Shown here: positions 34,321 through 43,550 of the stretch, piece by piece
Numbering within the stretch: position 1 is the first letter of the stretch
Layout of the letters: every line of letters begins with the position of its first letter
Assembly (NCBI GenBank): GCA_050013835.1
Contig: JBEKEM010000008.1
Location: 62,001 to 126,000, forward strand
Length of the DNA: 64,000 bases
Origin: Bog-793 sp050013835
Lineage (GTDB): Bacteria > Actinomycetota > Acidimicrobiia > Acidimicrobiales > Bog-793
Direction of reading: 5' to 3'
Made by a program: the position numbers and the translations under genes
The notes under the pieces: model-generated
Seen by the model: only the letters and a program-made list of their open reading frames with translations
Databases searched by the model: none
Told to the model about the DNA's origin: nothing

Positions 34321-36303
34321 TTAGCGTTCCCCGGGCATCACGACAGGAAGTTGGACCCCGTCCCTGAGGAAGATGGGGATCCGATCTAATGGCGCCGTGG
34401 CGACCACCACCTCCCCGCTTGGCATGGGTGCACCTGTCCACGCATCTGCCCACTCGGCACCCGACGGAAGGTAGACCCGGCGCTCCCTGGCACCTTGCTC
34501 CAACATGGGCGCCACGAGCAGGTCTCGACCGAACATGAACTCGTCCTCGACGCCCCAGGAGCTTTGGTCATCGGGGAAGTCGAGGAGAAGCGGGCGCATG
34601 ATCGGCACGCCCGTCCTGCTCGTCTCGCTGGCTTGTTCGTGCAGGTAAGGACGCAACCGCTCCCGCAGCAGGACGAAGTCCCGGGTGATGTGGTAGGCCT
34701 CGTCCCCGTAGGACCAGATCTCGTTCGGGCCACCGGACATGTCCGCACCCATCGTCACCTGGGGAATGCGGTCCCCGTGCACGCGGAACAACGGGCAAAA
34801 CGCCCCGAACTGGAACCAGCGCACGAAGAGTTCCTGATAGCTCGGGTCCTTCGGGTCACCTCCGAAGAAACCACCTATGTCGGTCGTCCACCACGGGATG
34901 CCGCTCATCGCCATGTTGAGCCCGGCACGCACCTGATTGCGGAGCGACTCGAAGGTGGTCGGGATGTCCCCCGACCAGACCGCCGCGCCGTAGCGCTGGC
35001 TCCCCGCCCAGGCGGAACGGCATAGCAGGAGGATCTCCTGCTCTCCGCGTCCAGACATGCCTTCGTAGAAGGCGCGCGCGTGCTCGCGCGGGTAGAGGTT
35101 CGCAACCTCGATACCGGGCCCTGCTGAGAACTTCAGACCCCCGGGACAGCCCGGCTTCATCTCCGGCTCGCAGGCGTCCAGCCAGAAGACCCGGACACCC
35201 GCCTCGTAGTAGCTCTTCTCGACTTGCTCCCAGATGTACTTGCGAGCGTCAGGGTTGGTGGAGTCGTAGAAGGCGACTCCGATCCAGGAGTCGATTCCCC
35301 GCTCGGGCCAGGTGGAGTGGATCGTCGGACCCTGTTCGCTCGAAATCAGCAAACCCCGCTCCAGCATGGGTCCGAAGTTGGTCGAAAGCGGGCTGAGGGA
35401 CGGCCAGACCGAGACCATGAGTTTGGTCCCCATGGACTCAAGTTCGCTCACCATCGCGGCAGGGTCGGGCCACTCGTCGGCGTCGAAGCTCCAGTTCCCG
35501 AGGTACTCCCAGTTGAAGAAGTCGCTCACGATCACTGCCAGCGGGATTCCTCTGCGGTGGTACTCCCGCGCCACGTCGAGCAGCTCCTCCTGCGTGCGGT
35601 AACGGAGCTTGCTCTGCCAGAAGCCGCTTGCCCAACCAGGCAGTTCTGGGGCGTGCCCGGTGACATCCGCATAGCGAGCGAGGATGTCGGCCGGGTTGTC
35701 CCCTGCGGTGACCCAGTAGTCGAGCTGGCGCGCGCTGTCTGCCACCCAGCGGGTGCCGTTGGCAGCAAGCTCGACGCGGCCGACAGCTGGCGAATTCCAC
35801 AGGAACCCATAGCCCCGGCTCGACACCATGAACGGGATCGAGACCTCCGAGTTCCGCTGAACCAGGTCCATTACCAGGCCCTTCTGATCCAAGCGCCCGT
35901 GACGGTGTTGGCCGAGCCCGTAGAGCTTCTCCCCGTCGTACGCCTTGAAGCGTTGTTCTATGCGGTAGTACCCGTTGCCATTGGCCTGGAAGAACCTCGC
36001 CCCGGGCCACCAGAAGTGGGCCTTCTCCTCGATGAGCAGCTCCCGGCCGTCAGCGACGCGCCAGAAGCTGAGCATTCCGTCCGCGGAGACCTGCGCCTTG
36101 AGCTTCCCGTTGACGAGAGTCTCCCCGTCACGTCTCGCTCCGGTCGAAGCCGGCGGGCGGGGCCTGGTGAGTGCGTCCGGCACGTCTTCGACGATCTTCC
36201 CCTGGCCGCAACGGACCCTGATCGAATCCTCCCCCCAAGCCTCCAAGCGCAATCGCTCAATCCCCAAGGAGAGTTCGAGCACGTCGTCACCGTCGTCAAG
36301 CAT
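34321..36303 (-). CDS. GH31 glycoside hydrolase (alpha-xylosidase/alpha-glucosidase type)
   Basis: Retaining family GH31 enzyme, 660 residues, no signal peptide. Seen: N-terminal beta domain (1-215); barrel with LPGWASGFWQSKLRYRTQEE (221-240) and AVIVSDFFNWEYLGNWSFD (256-274); nucleophile Asp376 in VFWLDACEPEMKPG; acid/base Asp446 in YGAAVWSGDIPTTF; IPWWTTDIGGFFGG; FCPLFRVHG; and EFMFGRDLLVAPM. WLDACEPE resembles enzymes acting on alpha-xylosides or related glycosides more than starch glucosidases, but the substrate is not settled. ATG 36303 is preceded by AAAGG; the frame is open upstream into the lacI remnant. With the two permeases downstream it suggests uptake of an oligosaccharide cut inside the cell. 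Confidence 0.9.
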   Translation of the reverse strand: MLDDGDDVLELSLGIERLRLEAWGEDSIRVRCGQGKIVEDVPDALTRPRPPASTGARRDGETLVNGKLKAQVSADGMLSFWRVADGRELLIEEKAHFWWPGARFFQANGNGYYRIEQRFKAYDGEKLYGLGQHRHGRLDQKGLVMDLVQRNSEVSIPFMVSSRGYGFLWNSPAVGRVELAANGTRWVADSARQLDYWVTAGDNPADILARYADVTGHAPELPGWASGFWQSKLRYRTQEELLDVAREYHRRGIPLAVIVSDFFNWEYLGNWSFDADEWPDPAAMVSELESMGTKLMVSVWPSLSPLSTNFGPMLERGLLISSEQGPTIHSTWPERGIDSWIGVAFYDSTNPDARKYIWEQVEKSYYEAGVRVFWLDACEPEMKPGCPGGLKFSAGPGIEVANLYPREHARAFYEGMSGRGEQEILLLCRSAWAGSQRYGAAVWSGDIPTTFESLRNQVRAGLNMAMSGIPWWTTDIGGFFGGDPKDPSYQELFVRWFQFGAFCPLFRVHGDRIPQVTMGADMSGGPNEIWSYGDEAYHITRDFVLLRERLRPYLHEQASETSRTGVPIMRPLLLDFPDDQSSWGVEDEFMFGRDLLVAPMLEQGARERRVYLPSGAEWADAWTGAPMPSGEVVVATAPLDRIPIFLRDGVQLPVVMPGER

Positions 36304-36844
36304 CTGGGCACCTTTCAGATTGTCGCGATCTACCCTCACCACTTGGCGCACCGCCTCGCGATCCGCCAGATTCCCATCGCCCGGGGCGACGGACTCGGTC
36401 CGCCGGTTTGACGGCAAACACGGCGGGCACACCCGCCGGGCACCGTCCAACGGAGTCCCGAGTGGATGCCTCGAACTCCCCGCCGGTAAGCGACGTGGCA
36501 GCGCCACCTCCGTCCCCTGTTCCTTGTTGCTCGTCGCTCGATTCCATCGGGTCGGTCACCTCTCCTGCTCTGCGCCTACTCGAGCGATGGGCGATCGATG
36601 TCGACCGCGCCCCAGCGTGTGGCTTGTAGTTGAGCTCCTCGATCGACCTGCGGACCCGGGCCCCGGTCGCCTCGGAGCTGCTCCCCCTGCCGCTCAGGAC
36701 GTAGGAGACGGTGCTCGGGGATACACCGGCGTGGGTTGCGACCTCAGCGATGGTCGGGCTCCGCAATCCTTCCCCTTGCCCTTGTCTGGCACGTCGAATG
36801 CGATAGATAGTCCCTTTCTTCCACGCATCGGACCGTCGAGTCAA
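36296..36844 (-). pseudogene. LacI-family regulator truncated after the DNA-binding domain
   Basis: The frame encodes an intact LacI helix-turn-helix and hinge: SPTIAEVATHAGVSPSTVSY, then VLSGRGSSS and VRRSIEELNYKPHAGARS (about residues 29-80). After that the sequence is low-complexity and unrelated, and the sugar-binding domain is missing (182 residues against about 340). The stop overlaps the start of the GH31 gene. Either a pseudogene or a DNA-binding domain without inducer response; the first is more likely since a second fragment lies next to it. Confidence 0.75.
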
Positions 36845-36915
36845 GCCCTCCGGCCGTGGACGTCATCGTGGGCGGCCGTGGGGGACGCCAACGCAACCTT
36901 CCTGTCTTCACGGTC

Positions 36916-37017
36916 TCAGGAGTGCTGAGTCGACCACTTCACTTCCTGGCCTCCCTGTGTGACACGGCAGACGGTTTGATGGGAGACCCCGGCCACCCTG
37001 GCCACGTCGTATATGGG
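36916..37017 (-). pseudogene. Second LacI helix-turn-helix fragment
   Basis: The minus strand between two stops reads PIYDVARVAGVSHQTVCRVT, then QGGQEVKWSTQHS: the first 20 or so residues of a LacI-family HTH (normally VAxxAGVSxxTVSRVLN). No start codon and nothing of the rest. Remnant of another regulator next to the truncated lacI. Confidence 0.6.
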
Positions 37018-37212
37018 TCACAAAGGGACTGCAAGCTGGACCCTCAAGCGTTCTTGTGCTTCCTCTCGCACTGATCGGAGACAGGGGTTATGCGTAGGCG
37101 GGTCCCAAGTCATCGGTGGACAAGCGCATGTCGAGGTGGTCAAAGGTCTTCTAAGGGCACACCAAGTAATCAGAGGCATCATTCAAATGGACGGACTCAC
37201 CAACGGTAAAGG

Positions 37213-37226
37213 TGCAACCGTTTCCG
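37213..37226. promoter_or_regulatory. LacI/cre-like operator
   Basis: TGCAACCGTTTCCG matches TGnAAnCGnTnnC(A) in all but the last base. It lies just upstream (leftward direction) of the lacI remnants and the GH31-permease genes, where an autoregulatory operator would be expected. Confidence 0.45.
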
Positions 37227-37281
37227 GGACCTGGGGTGGGCTGCGGTGCCATCCAGCTGACCGGCGTTGTCCAAGCGAGAA

Positions 37282-38328
37282 TCAGCGACCGTGCGGGTCC
37301 GCCACGACGAGGATCTTCACCTCGCCCCCCGCCGCGATGGCGGCGAAGGCTTCGGGTGCGCGCGGCAGCGGGAAGGTGGCGGTGATGAAACGATCCGCAT
37401 CGAAGCTGTCACTGGCGATGATCCCGATGGCCGTTTCGAAGTCCTGCCAACAGTACGTGGCCGCCCCCTGGATACGGATCTGATACTCCTGGATCACCGG
37501 CAGGTCGACGCTCGCGTACTTGCGAGGACCTCCGAGAACTACGACGGTGCCTCCCTTGATGGCCATCTTGATTGCCTGCCCGAGGGTGGCTTCGTTGGCA
37601 ACACAGTCGATGACGAAGTCAGCGCTCTCGCCGAGCTCGCCCCGGACGGCGGCAGCGAGGTCCCCGGTCGCAGCGTCGACCACGGCGTCGGCTCCAAGGT
37701 CCAGGGCCAACTGGCGCTTGGACTCCAGCAGGTCGGTACTCACGATCTTGCCGGCTCCGGCCCGGCGGGCTGCAGTGAGAGCCAGCAGCCCGATCGTGCC
37801 TGCGCCGAGGATGGCGATGGCCTTGCCTTCGAGGTCGCCGGCCAGCCGCACGGCGTGCACAGGAGTAGCGAGAGGCTCGACGAGCGCCGCCTGGTGGTCG
37901 CTGAAGTCTTTGGGGATCTTGTGCAGCCGTGCCGCCGGTGCGGAAAAGACGTCGGCCATCCCGCCCTCCCGGAACCCGCAGCCGAAGAACTGGAGGTTCT
38001 CGCAGAGGTTCTCGGCATTGGTCCTGCAGGGTTTGCAATGACCACAGGGAAGCGTCGGCTCGACGGTGACGCGGTCACCGATCTCGACGTTGCCGACGTC
38101 GTCGGCGACGCCGACGACGACGCCAACCACCTCGTGACCGGGGTAGAAGGGCGGCTTGAGGAAGGCGTGCTCGCCATGGGCGCCTGCCTTGTCTGAACCG
38201 CACACGCCACAGACCAACATCTCGAGCAGGGCCTCACCTGCCTCGAGCACAGGAACTGGCTCGGTGGTCAACTCGACCACATCGGGGGAACTGACGACGA
38301 CGCGTCGCCGCATTGAAGTTGTGGTCAT
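37282..38328 (-). CDS. Zinc-dependent polyol dehydrogenase (MDR family)
   Basis: Medium-chain dehydrogenase of 348 residues, sorbitol/galactitol/xylitol dehydrogenase-like. Seen: catalytic zinc ligands in LVCGVCGSDKAG and PGHEVVGVV (GHE), structural zinc Cys in LPCGHCKPCRTNAENLC, nucleotide-binding motif ILGAGTIGLLAL and an acidic residue (IVSTDLLESKR) that favours NAD over NADP. It lies 70 bases downstream of the PfkB-GatZ gene, same direction, with GAGGAG before ATG 38328. The partner enzyme suggests it makes a ketohexose such as tagatose from galactitol; this is inference from context. Confidence 0.9.
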   Translation of the reverse strand: MTTTSMRRRVVVSSPDVVELTTEPVPVLEAGEALLEMLVCGVCGSDKAGAHGEHAFLKPPFYPGHEVVGVVVGVADDVGNVEIGDRVTVEPTLPCGHCKPCRTNAENLCENLQFFGCGFREGGMADVFSAPAARLHKIPKDFSDHQAALVEPLATPVHAVRLAGDLEGKAIAILGAGTIGLLALTAARRAGAGKIVSTDLLESKRQLALDLGADAVVDAATGDLAAAVRGELGESADFVIDCVANEATLGQAIKMAIKGGTVVVLGGPRKYASVDLPVIQEYQIRIQGAATYCWQDFETAIGIIASDSFDADRFITATFPLPRAPEAFAAIAAGGEVKILVVADPHGR

Positions 38329-38398
38329 GGCATCTCCTCGTATTTGTCTGTGAAGTCCGCGTGTTCACGGGCCGGAACCGGACCGGGTCCTGAAGCGT

Positions 38399-40666
38399 TC
38401 ATCCTCCGCCCTTCCGCAAGGGAGCCGAGGCTCCGCGCACCTCCGTCGCGCCGACGGCCATCGAGTAGTCGTCGAGGACGTCGCCCACCGCTTCGAGCAA
38501 GAGCGCCCTCGGAGCCGGTTCGACGGTTCCGTCCCCAACCCGCTTGTCCAGCCTGGGAAGGAACTGGCTGATCAACGGCTCTGGAATTGGCACTTCGCTC
38601 AGCGCTTGCAAGAGGCGCTGCACGGCCTCTTGCGCGGTCGGAGACGACCAGTAGTAGCGGATACGGTCGCTGTAGCTGAAGTGGCGAAGCAGGCGCTGAT
38701 GTTCCGGGGTCCCGCCGTAGTACGACCGCCAGTAGCCGGGGTTCGCCAGCATCTCGTCTTCCATCACCGCCATTAGCGAGTGCGCGGACCAGGTGGGGTC
38801 TAGGGCAGACGCGATCCCGTCGAGCCCGTACAGAGCTTCACGCAGGGCGAAGGTCAAGGCCGGGCCGACTTTCAAGATCGCGAAGCCGTCACGCACCAAC
38901 TTGGCGAGGCTGTCAACCGGTTGGTAGTCGGTGGAGTGCGCCTCGAACACGAGCTCAGGCATCCCGCCCAGCGCCGCGCTCAGGCCGACCGCGAGCTCCG
39001 GCCGATAGACCACGGCCTTGCTGTCGTCGAACTCGACCCCGGGCTGCACCACGAGCGCGAGCACCGCCTCGAACGCCCCCTCTGCTCCCGCTGCGGCGAA
39101 GGCGAGCCGGTGCGCCTCCAGTGTGGCAGCGACGGCTTCGGGTCGTGTCACCTCAAGTTGTTCGATCTCCTCCGCTGCCCCTCCGGGAACCGGCACCTCG
39201 GTGCCAATGACGTATCCGGGGGTCGTGCCCGCCTTCCTCGCCGCAGTCTCGGCCACGACCGCGAGTCGAGCGGCGCGCCCCGCCGTGACCGCATCAGGAA
39301 GGTGGTCTGGCTCTCCCTGACATCCCATAGACGTGTCGAGATGGATCTTCTCGTACCCCGCGGCGACGTAGGCGCCGACCATCTCCTCGGCTTCTGCAAG
39401 CGCGGCCTCCGCGGGCAGGTGCCGCCACGGGTTCGGACCGAGGTGGTCACCGCCGAGGATGATCTGTTGGCGCGCGAAGCCAACCCCGTCAGCGATGCGG
39501 TACACGAGGTCACGGAACCCTGCCGGGTCCATGCCCGTATAGCCCCCTCGGTGATTCACCTGGTTGCAGGTCGCCTCGATGAGCACCGGAGCCCCCGGGG
39601 CGGCATGACGAAAAGCCGCCTCGAGCACCATCGGATGTGCGGAGCAGACCGAGGCGATCCCAGCTGGCTCCGCGCCGTGACCTCCGTCGTGCCTCGACGC
39701 GAACGTGACCAGGCGCTTGCCCCGACCACGCGTGGCTCCAGCGCGCAGGGCATCGAGCTGGGCGAAGGTCGAGGTACCTTCCATTGGTCCCTTGATCCCC
39801 ACCACGCGTGCACCTGTGGCGTTCGCGTAATCGAGGCTCTCCTCAACGCTCCTACCCTGCAGACGACAGGTGATGAAGGTGGCATCGAAGCAGTCCCCCG
39901 CCCCGGTCGGATCAACCTCTGCCACGGAGTACCCGGGCGCATCCCGACTGCCGTCGGCGTCGTGGTAACTCGCACCTCGGGCCCCGTTCTTCACGACCAC
40001 TTCCTTGACACCCAGGCCGAGAATCTCGGCGATGGCCTCCTGTGGCGTGTCAGCCTCCGTGAGAAGCGTCAGCTCGTCGCCGCTAGGCAGGAAGATCTCA
40101 CATGATGCCAAGAAACCCTTGAGGGCAGCGCGCACCCACGGCTCCCCGATCACCTCTTTGCGGATGTTCGGGTCGAACGAGACGGAACCGCCGTTGCCTT
40201 TCACAAGCTCGATCGCTCTCGTCATCATCTCCACGACCTGGGGAGACGAGGCCGATGCGCCCGAGACGTGAAAATGTCCGCACTCCGCTAGCAACTCAGA
40301 GGCAGCATCAGTCCAGCGCAGCTGCCCGCAGGCGCTGTGCTTGATGTTGAACACGAAGTCGCGATCTCCGCTGTCCCGATACCGGACAAAGGCACTGCCT
40401 GTCACGTACTCAGACTGAATCTCGATGGCGCTCACGTCGACGCCGTCGTGGGCAAGGCGATCGAGGTTCACCCTGCCGAAGTCGTCGTCACCGACGCAGC
40501 TGATGATGCCGCAGGGTTGGCCGAGCTTGGCAACCTGGTCGATGAATATTGCTGGGGCTCCGCTCGGGAATGGTCCGAGAAGGTGCACTGGCGCTCGGAA
40601 TCCCTGCCCGCGCTCTTCGGCCATGATCTCGACCAGGATCTCTCCGATGGTCACGACTCGGCGCAC
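38399..40666 (-). CDS. Fused PfkB sugar kinase and GatZ/KbaZ-type protein
   Basis: One reading frame of 755 residues with two complete domains. Residues 1-310 are a PfkB/ribokinase-family kinase: FPSGAPAIFIDQVAKLG, the SFDPNIRKEV strand, and the signature DPTGAGDCF with catalytic Asp258. Residues about 325-755 are GatZ/KbaZ: ASVCSAHPMVLEAAFRHA, VLIEATCNQVNHRGGYTG, IILGGDHLGPNPWRHLP, HLDTSMGCQGEPDHLPD and FEAHSTDYQPVDSLAKLVRD. GatZ was named as a non-catalytic aldolase subunit; some relatives have been reported as tagatose-6-phosphate 4-epimerases. With the dehydrogenase downstream, the order ketohexose kinase then epimerase would feed fructose-6-phosphate. GTG 40666 has AAGGAG at 7 bases. No GatY/KbaY aldolase is present. 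Confidence 0.9.
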   Translation of the reverse strand: MRRVVTIGEILVEIMAEERGQGFRAPVHLLGPFPSGAPAIFIDQVAKLGQPCGIISCVGDDDFGRVNLDRLAHDGVDVSAIEIQSEYVTGSAFVRYRDSGDRDFVFNIKHSACGQLRWTDAASELLAECGHFHVSGASASSPQVVEMMTRAIELVKGNGGSVSFDPNIRKEVIGEPWVRAALKGFLASCEIFLPSGDELTLLTEADTPQEAIAEILGLGVKEVVVKNGARGASYHDADGSRDAPGYSVAEVDPTGAGDCFDATFITCRLQGRSVEESLDYANATGARVVGIKGPMEGTSTFAQLDALRAGATRGRGKRLVTFASRHDGGHGAEPAGIASVCSAHPMVLEAAFRHAAPGAPVLIEATCNQVNHRGGYTGMDPAGFRDLVYRIADGVGFARQQIILGGDHLGPNPWRHLPAEAALAEAEEMVGAYVAAGYEKIHLDTSMGCQGEPDHLPDAVTAGRAARLAVVAETAARKAGTTPGYVIGTEVPVPGGAAEEIEQLEVTRPEAVAATLEAHRLAFAAAGAEGAFEAVLALVVQPGVEFDDSKAVVYRPELAVGLSAALGGMPELVFEAHSTDYQPVDSLAKLVRDGFAILKVGPALTFALREALYGLDGIASALDPTWSAHSLMAVMEDEMLANPGYWRSYYGGTPEHQRLLRHFSYSDRIRYYWSSPTAQEAVQRLLQALSEVPIPEPLISQFLPRLDKRVGDGTVEPAPRALLLEAVGDVLDDYSMAVGATEVRGASAPLRKGGG

Positions 40667-41210
40667 GTGTCAACTCCTTTCGCAGGAGCAAGTGGGGCGG
40701 ACCCCGGGGATGGAATACGTACTTTCAGTCGAGCGTCCCGAGTGTCCGATGGTCATGTTGGTACTGCCCGCTTCACGCCCGAGCCCAAACCACAGTGACC
40801 CTCCCAGCCAGTCAGGGGCCTTCACAGGACTTCGAGACCTGTGAGACGGCCGGACGAGACACTTGCGCCTCAGGTCTTCCGGCCATCAGGCGCCGGGGCC
40901 CATGTCTGCGCGGCAAGCCAGAGCGTGGGCAATTGTGTGCATTGCCCCACGCGAGTGTCAAGCGGACTCATCTGGCTCGAGCAACCCGCAACGAAGCGAC
41001 TCACAACGGGCGAGGAAGCTGTTCTCGACCTGGGCCCTGCGCGGAGGAGCACTGGCACCAGTTCCAGCGGCCCCGTCGGCAGATGGGCCTGGCAGCGATT
41101 AAGAGCATGGCGACATGAACCGCACTTATCCGCGTGGAGACTCTTGCCTATGAACCTAAGCCAAGGGCGACGGCAACCGTAGAAGTCCCATCGAGCACCT
41201 CCGCTGAGCG
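40667..41210. other. Intergenic, no gene seen
   Basis: 544 bases between the kinase-GatZ gene and the first repeat-protein gene. No convincing coding frame on either strand. One operator-like sequence is noted separately. Confidence 0.5.
40711..40727. promoter_or_regulatory. Possible operator upstream of the kinase-GatZ gene
   Basis: TGGAATACGTACTTTCA: TGGAA and the complement of TTTCA (TGAAA) flank a TACGTA core, 45 bases before the start codon. An imperfect palindrome of LacI-like size. Confidence 0.25.
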
Positions 41211-42074
41211 TCAGACCGCGGCTCCCGCCAAGCCGATCACTGGGCCATTCTTCGCGTCACTCGCGACGGCCACCACTCTGTATGCGGAGGACTCTTGCGT
41301 CCATGTCGCCCCGGTCATGCTGCCTTCCTTGGCGTAGTCGTTGTCACCGGCCACCACAGCGATGAGGGGACCATTCGTGGGGTCACTCGCGACGGACACC
41401 TCAGTGGCGGTGTTGTATTCGTCGAGCCACGTCGCGCCGGTCATGCTGCCTTCCTTGGCGTACAGGCTTCCACCGGCCACCACGGCAATGAGGGGACCGT
41501 TCGTGGGGTCACTCGCGACGGCGACTTGGCTAGCGGTGTTGTACTCGTCAAGCCACGCCGCCGTCAGGCTGCCTTCCTTGGCGTACACGGTGCCGTCATT
41601 GAGCACGGCGATGAGGGGACCGTTCGTGGCGTCGCTCGCCACGGACACCGCCGGAGAACTGGCCCCGGTGTATTCCGTCGTGAATGCCGCGGTCAGACTG
41701 CCTTCCTTGGCGTACACGTTCCCGGCCGTTGTCAACACGACGATCAGGGGACCATTCTTGGGATCACTCGCGACGGACACCGCAGTGGCCGCGTCGCTGG
41801 CCCCGCTGTACTCCTCGACCCACGGCGCCGTCAGGCTGCCTTGCTTGGCCCACACGTTCCCGCTGGCGTCGATCACGGCGATCAGGGGACCGTTCGTGGC
41901 ATCGCTCGCGACCGACACCCCGTAGGCGGTGAACTCCTCCGTCCATGGCGCGGTCAGACTGCCTTCTTTCGCGACGGCAACATTGGGGACAAGGGCCTGG
42001 GCGCTTGATAGCGGAAGCCATGCGCTGCCGAGAAGGACGAGGACGAGGACGTAAAACCAGCGCCGTACATTCAC
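41211..42074 (-). CDS. Secreted KEGSLT-repeat protein, copy 1 (six repeats)
   Basis: Exported protein of 287 residues, first of three paralogues in the window. Seen: signal peptide VRRWFYVLVLVLLGSAWLPL ending SSAQA; then six units of about 43 residues with consensus VAVASDPTNGPLIAVV, a short Gly-rich turn, YAKEGSLTAPWVEEY. Each unit has two predicted beta hairpins, so the whole is probably a beta-propeller. Similar KEG/W repeats occur in actinobacterial secreted proteins of unknown role; ligand binding is likely. GTG 42074 is chosen because it aligns with the ATG of copies 2 and 3; ATG 42101 is possible. No ribosome-binding site like theirs (AAGGAG) and no istB piece precede it, so this copy is the most divergent. 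Confidence 0.8.
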   Translation of the reverse strand: MNVRRWFYVLVLVLLGSAWLPLSSAQALVPNVAVAKEGSLTAPWTEEFTAYGVSVASDATNGPLIAVIDASGNVWAKQGSLTAPWVEEYSGASDAATAVSVASDPKNGPLIVVLTTAGNVYAKEGSLTAAFTTEYTGASSPAVSVASDATNGPLIAVLNDGTVYAKEGSLTAAWLDEYNTASQVAVASDPTNGPLIAVVAGGSLYAKEGSMTGATWLDEYNTATEVSVASDPTNGPLIAVVAGDNDYAKEGSMTGATWTQESSAYRVVAVASDAKNGPVIGLAGAAV

Positions 42075-42397
42075 GTCAGTCTCGCTAAGCAATGTCATCA
42101 TCGGGACAGTTGACTACGAGCTTGATAAGCGACACATGGCGATGATCTTTCGTGCGATCCTCTGCTCTCCCACGTCGGCCCAGGAATCGCTGATTTCGGT
42201 ATGACCCGTGAACGTCGAAGCGACCGCGCCATTATCTCGCCCACCCAGACAGTCGAACGCAGGCGACATGGTATCGAATTGCGTTAACGGGCGAGGTGTC
42301 GACCAGCAGATGACAAACGGGCGATTTGTATCTTGACGTACCCGGGCCGGGGCGACGCCTGAGATGTCGCCGCCAGCAGTTATGAAGGCTTGCGCGC
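42075..42397. other. Intergenic, no gene seen
   Basis: 323 bases between the repeat-protein gene and the IS30 remnant, more AT-rich than average. It should hold the promoter of the repeat protein; none is obvious. Confidence 0.45.
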
Positions 42398-42500
42398 TCA
42401 GGCGGTCAACGCGACAGCCTTGGCGAACCTCTGAGATGGTGTCATCCACCCGAGCGTCTGTCGAGGTCTGTTGTTGAGGGAACGGGCGATGGCTTGCAAA
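42398..42500 (-). pseudogene. IS30-family transposase C-terminal remnant
   Basis: The minus strand reads QAIARSLNNRPRQTLGWMTP, then SQRFAKAVALTA and a stop. This is the conserved end of IS30 transposases (LNxRPRxTLGWxTP). Nothing of the DDE core remains. Confidence 0.75.
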
Positions 42501-42501
42501 C

Positions 42502-42507
42502 TACGAT
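42502..42507 (+). promoter_or_regulatory. TACGAT -10 element, leaderless start
   Basis: TACGAT ends 6 bases before GTG 42514, without Shine-Dalgarno. Confidence 0.45.
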
Positions 42508-42513
42508 TGCACC

Positions 42514-42927
42514 GTGACTCGCTTTGCGATAGACGCCCCGGCGCTGTTGGCGATCGCTGGGAGTGGCCGGAGCGTTATCCCGACTCATCAATTGGTCGCA
42601 CCGAACTCCATCCGTTCCGACGCGATGGATCTGCTGTTGCTGCGCGTGCGAGGTGGCGAGCTGAGCGAGGACGCCGCGCTCGATCTCCACGAGCGGATCA
42701 CGGAGGTGAGAATGCGGCTACTCGGGGACCGGGTCTCACGGCGCACTGCTTGGCGGATCGCTCGCGATCACGACGTCGCGACTATGCACGAAGCCGAATA
42801 CCTCGCAGTCGCGAAGCTGCAAGCCGACGCGTTGATCGCCATTGATCCCAAGCTTGCGGCAATCGCAGCTGGCGTCGTGCCCCTCGCCGCACTGACAGAC
42901 GTGCTTTCGGACGAATCCGGCACATGA
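42514..42927 (+). CDS. PIN-domain protein (VapC-like)
   Basis: PIN-domain ribonuclease-like protein, 137 residues. Seen: N-terminal FAIDAPALLAIA with the first acidic residue; LVAPNSIRSDAMDLLLLR; the motif VATMHEAEYLAVAKLQADAL, which carries the central acidic residues; and ALIAIDPKLAAIAAGVVPLA with the last Asp. Known of the family: VapC toxins cleave tRNA or rRNA and pair with a small antitoxin encoded just upstream. Here the upstream sequence is the IS30 remnant and no antitoxin frame is seen, so it may be an orphan whose partner was lost, or not a toxin. Confidence 0.8.
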   Translation: MTRFAIDAPALLAIAGSGRSVIPTHQLVAPNSIRSDAMDLLLLRVRGGELSEDAALDLHERITEVRMRLLGDRVSRRTAWRIARDHDVATMHEAEYLAVAKLQADALIAIDPKLAAIAAGVVPLAALTDVLSDESGT

Positions 42928-42929
42928 GT

Positions 42930-43437
42930 CTTCTGTACCGCGGTGTGATCGTCGAGAGCAGGGTCCAGTTGGGTCTCCCCACATAGAGCAGTGAGCGGAC
43001 GCGGTAGTTCCTAAAGCTCGTGAAGCCGCAGGCCGCGCGCTTCACCCGCTTGATTAAGTTGTTCGCCGCCTCGGTCGGACCGTTGGCGACCCGTGCTCGA
43101 TGCCACGCGGCGATCTGGCGCATCCAGCGCCGGAGCGTCCTGCCGAGCGAGCGGACCGCGATCGGGTTGTCTGAATCGCCATCTCCGCGGCGAGGCGTTC
43201 CACCTACTCGAGGGCGAGCGCGGCGTTGAGGTGCGCGTCAAGCTCGCGCACCGCCTCCTTCGCGTGCACGGCAGTGGTCACCCCACCCTCCGGATCGCCC
43301 GCACGCAAGAGGCCGAGCAGCTTCTCCCGACCGTGCTCCTCGAGGCGATTCGGCGGTGACAGCGACCCTACAGCCAGAAGCGACGCGTTCGCAGAGCTGG
43401 CGACGGCCCTCCTCGGCAAGGGGGCATAAGGGCGCAT
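42930..43437 (-). pseudogene. ISL3-family transposase remnant
   Basis: Two frames on the minus strand give the end of an ISL3 transposase: first HGREKLLGLLRAGDPEGGVT, then AVHAKEAVRELDAHLNAA (about 43340-43220); then after a frameshift WHRARVANGPTEAANNLIKR, VKRAACGFTSFRNYRVRSLL and GRPNWTLLSTITPR (about 43105-42960). The catalytic N-terminal part is missing. Confidence 0.8.
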
Positions 43438-43550
43438 TCAGGCCCCCGTTGGCTCGTGTGGGTGGATGGAACGCCCCACACTGCCTTCGGAGACTCGCTT
43501 CGTCCACGTCCGACGAGCGTCAACAAAGTCCGTGAATAGAGCATCTAGGA

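Noticed and set aside
35224..36411. Plus-strand frame of about 395 codons
   Set aside because: Shadow of the GH31 gene, which has both catalytic Asp motifs.
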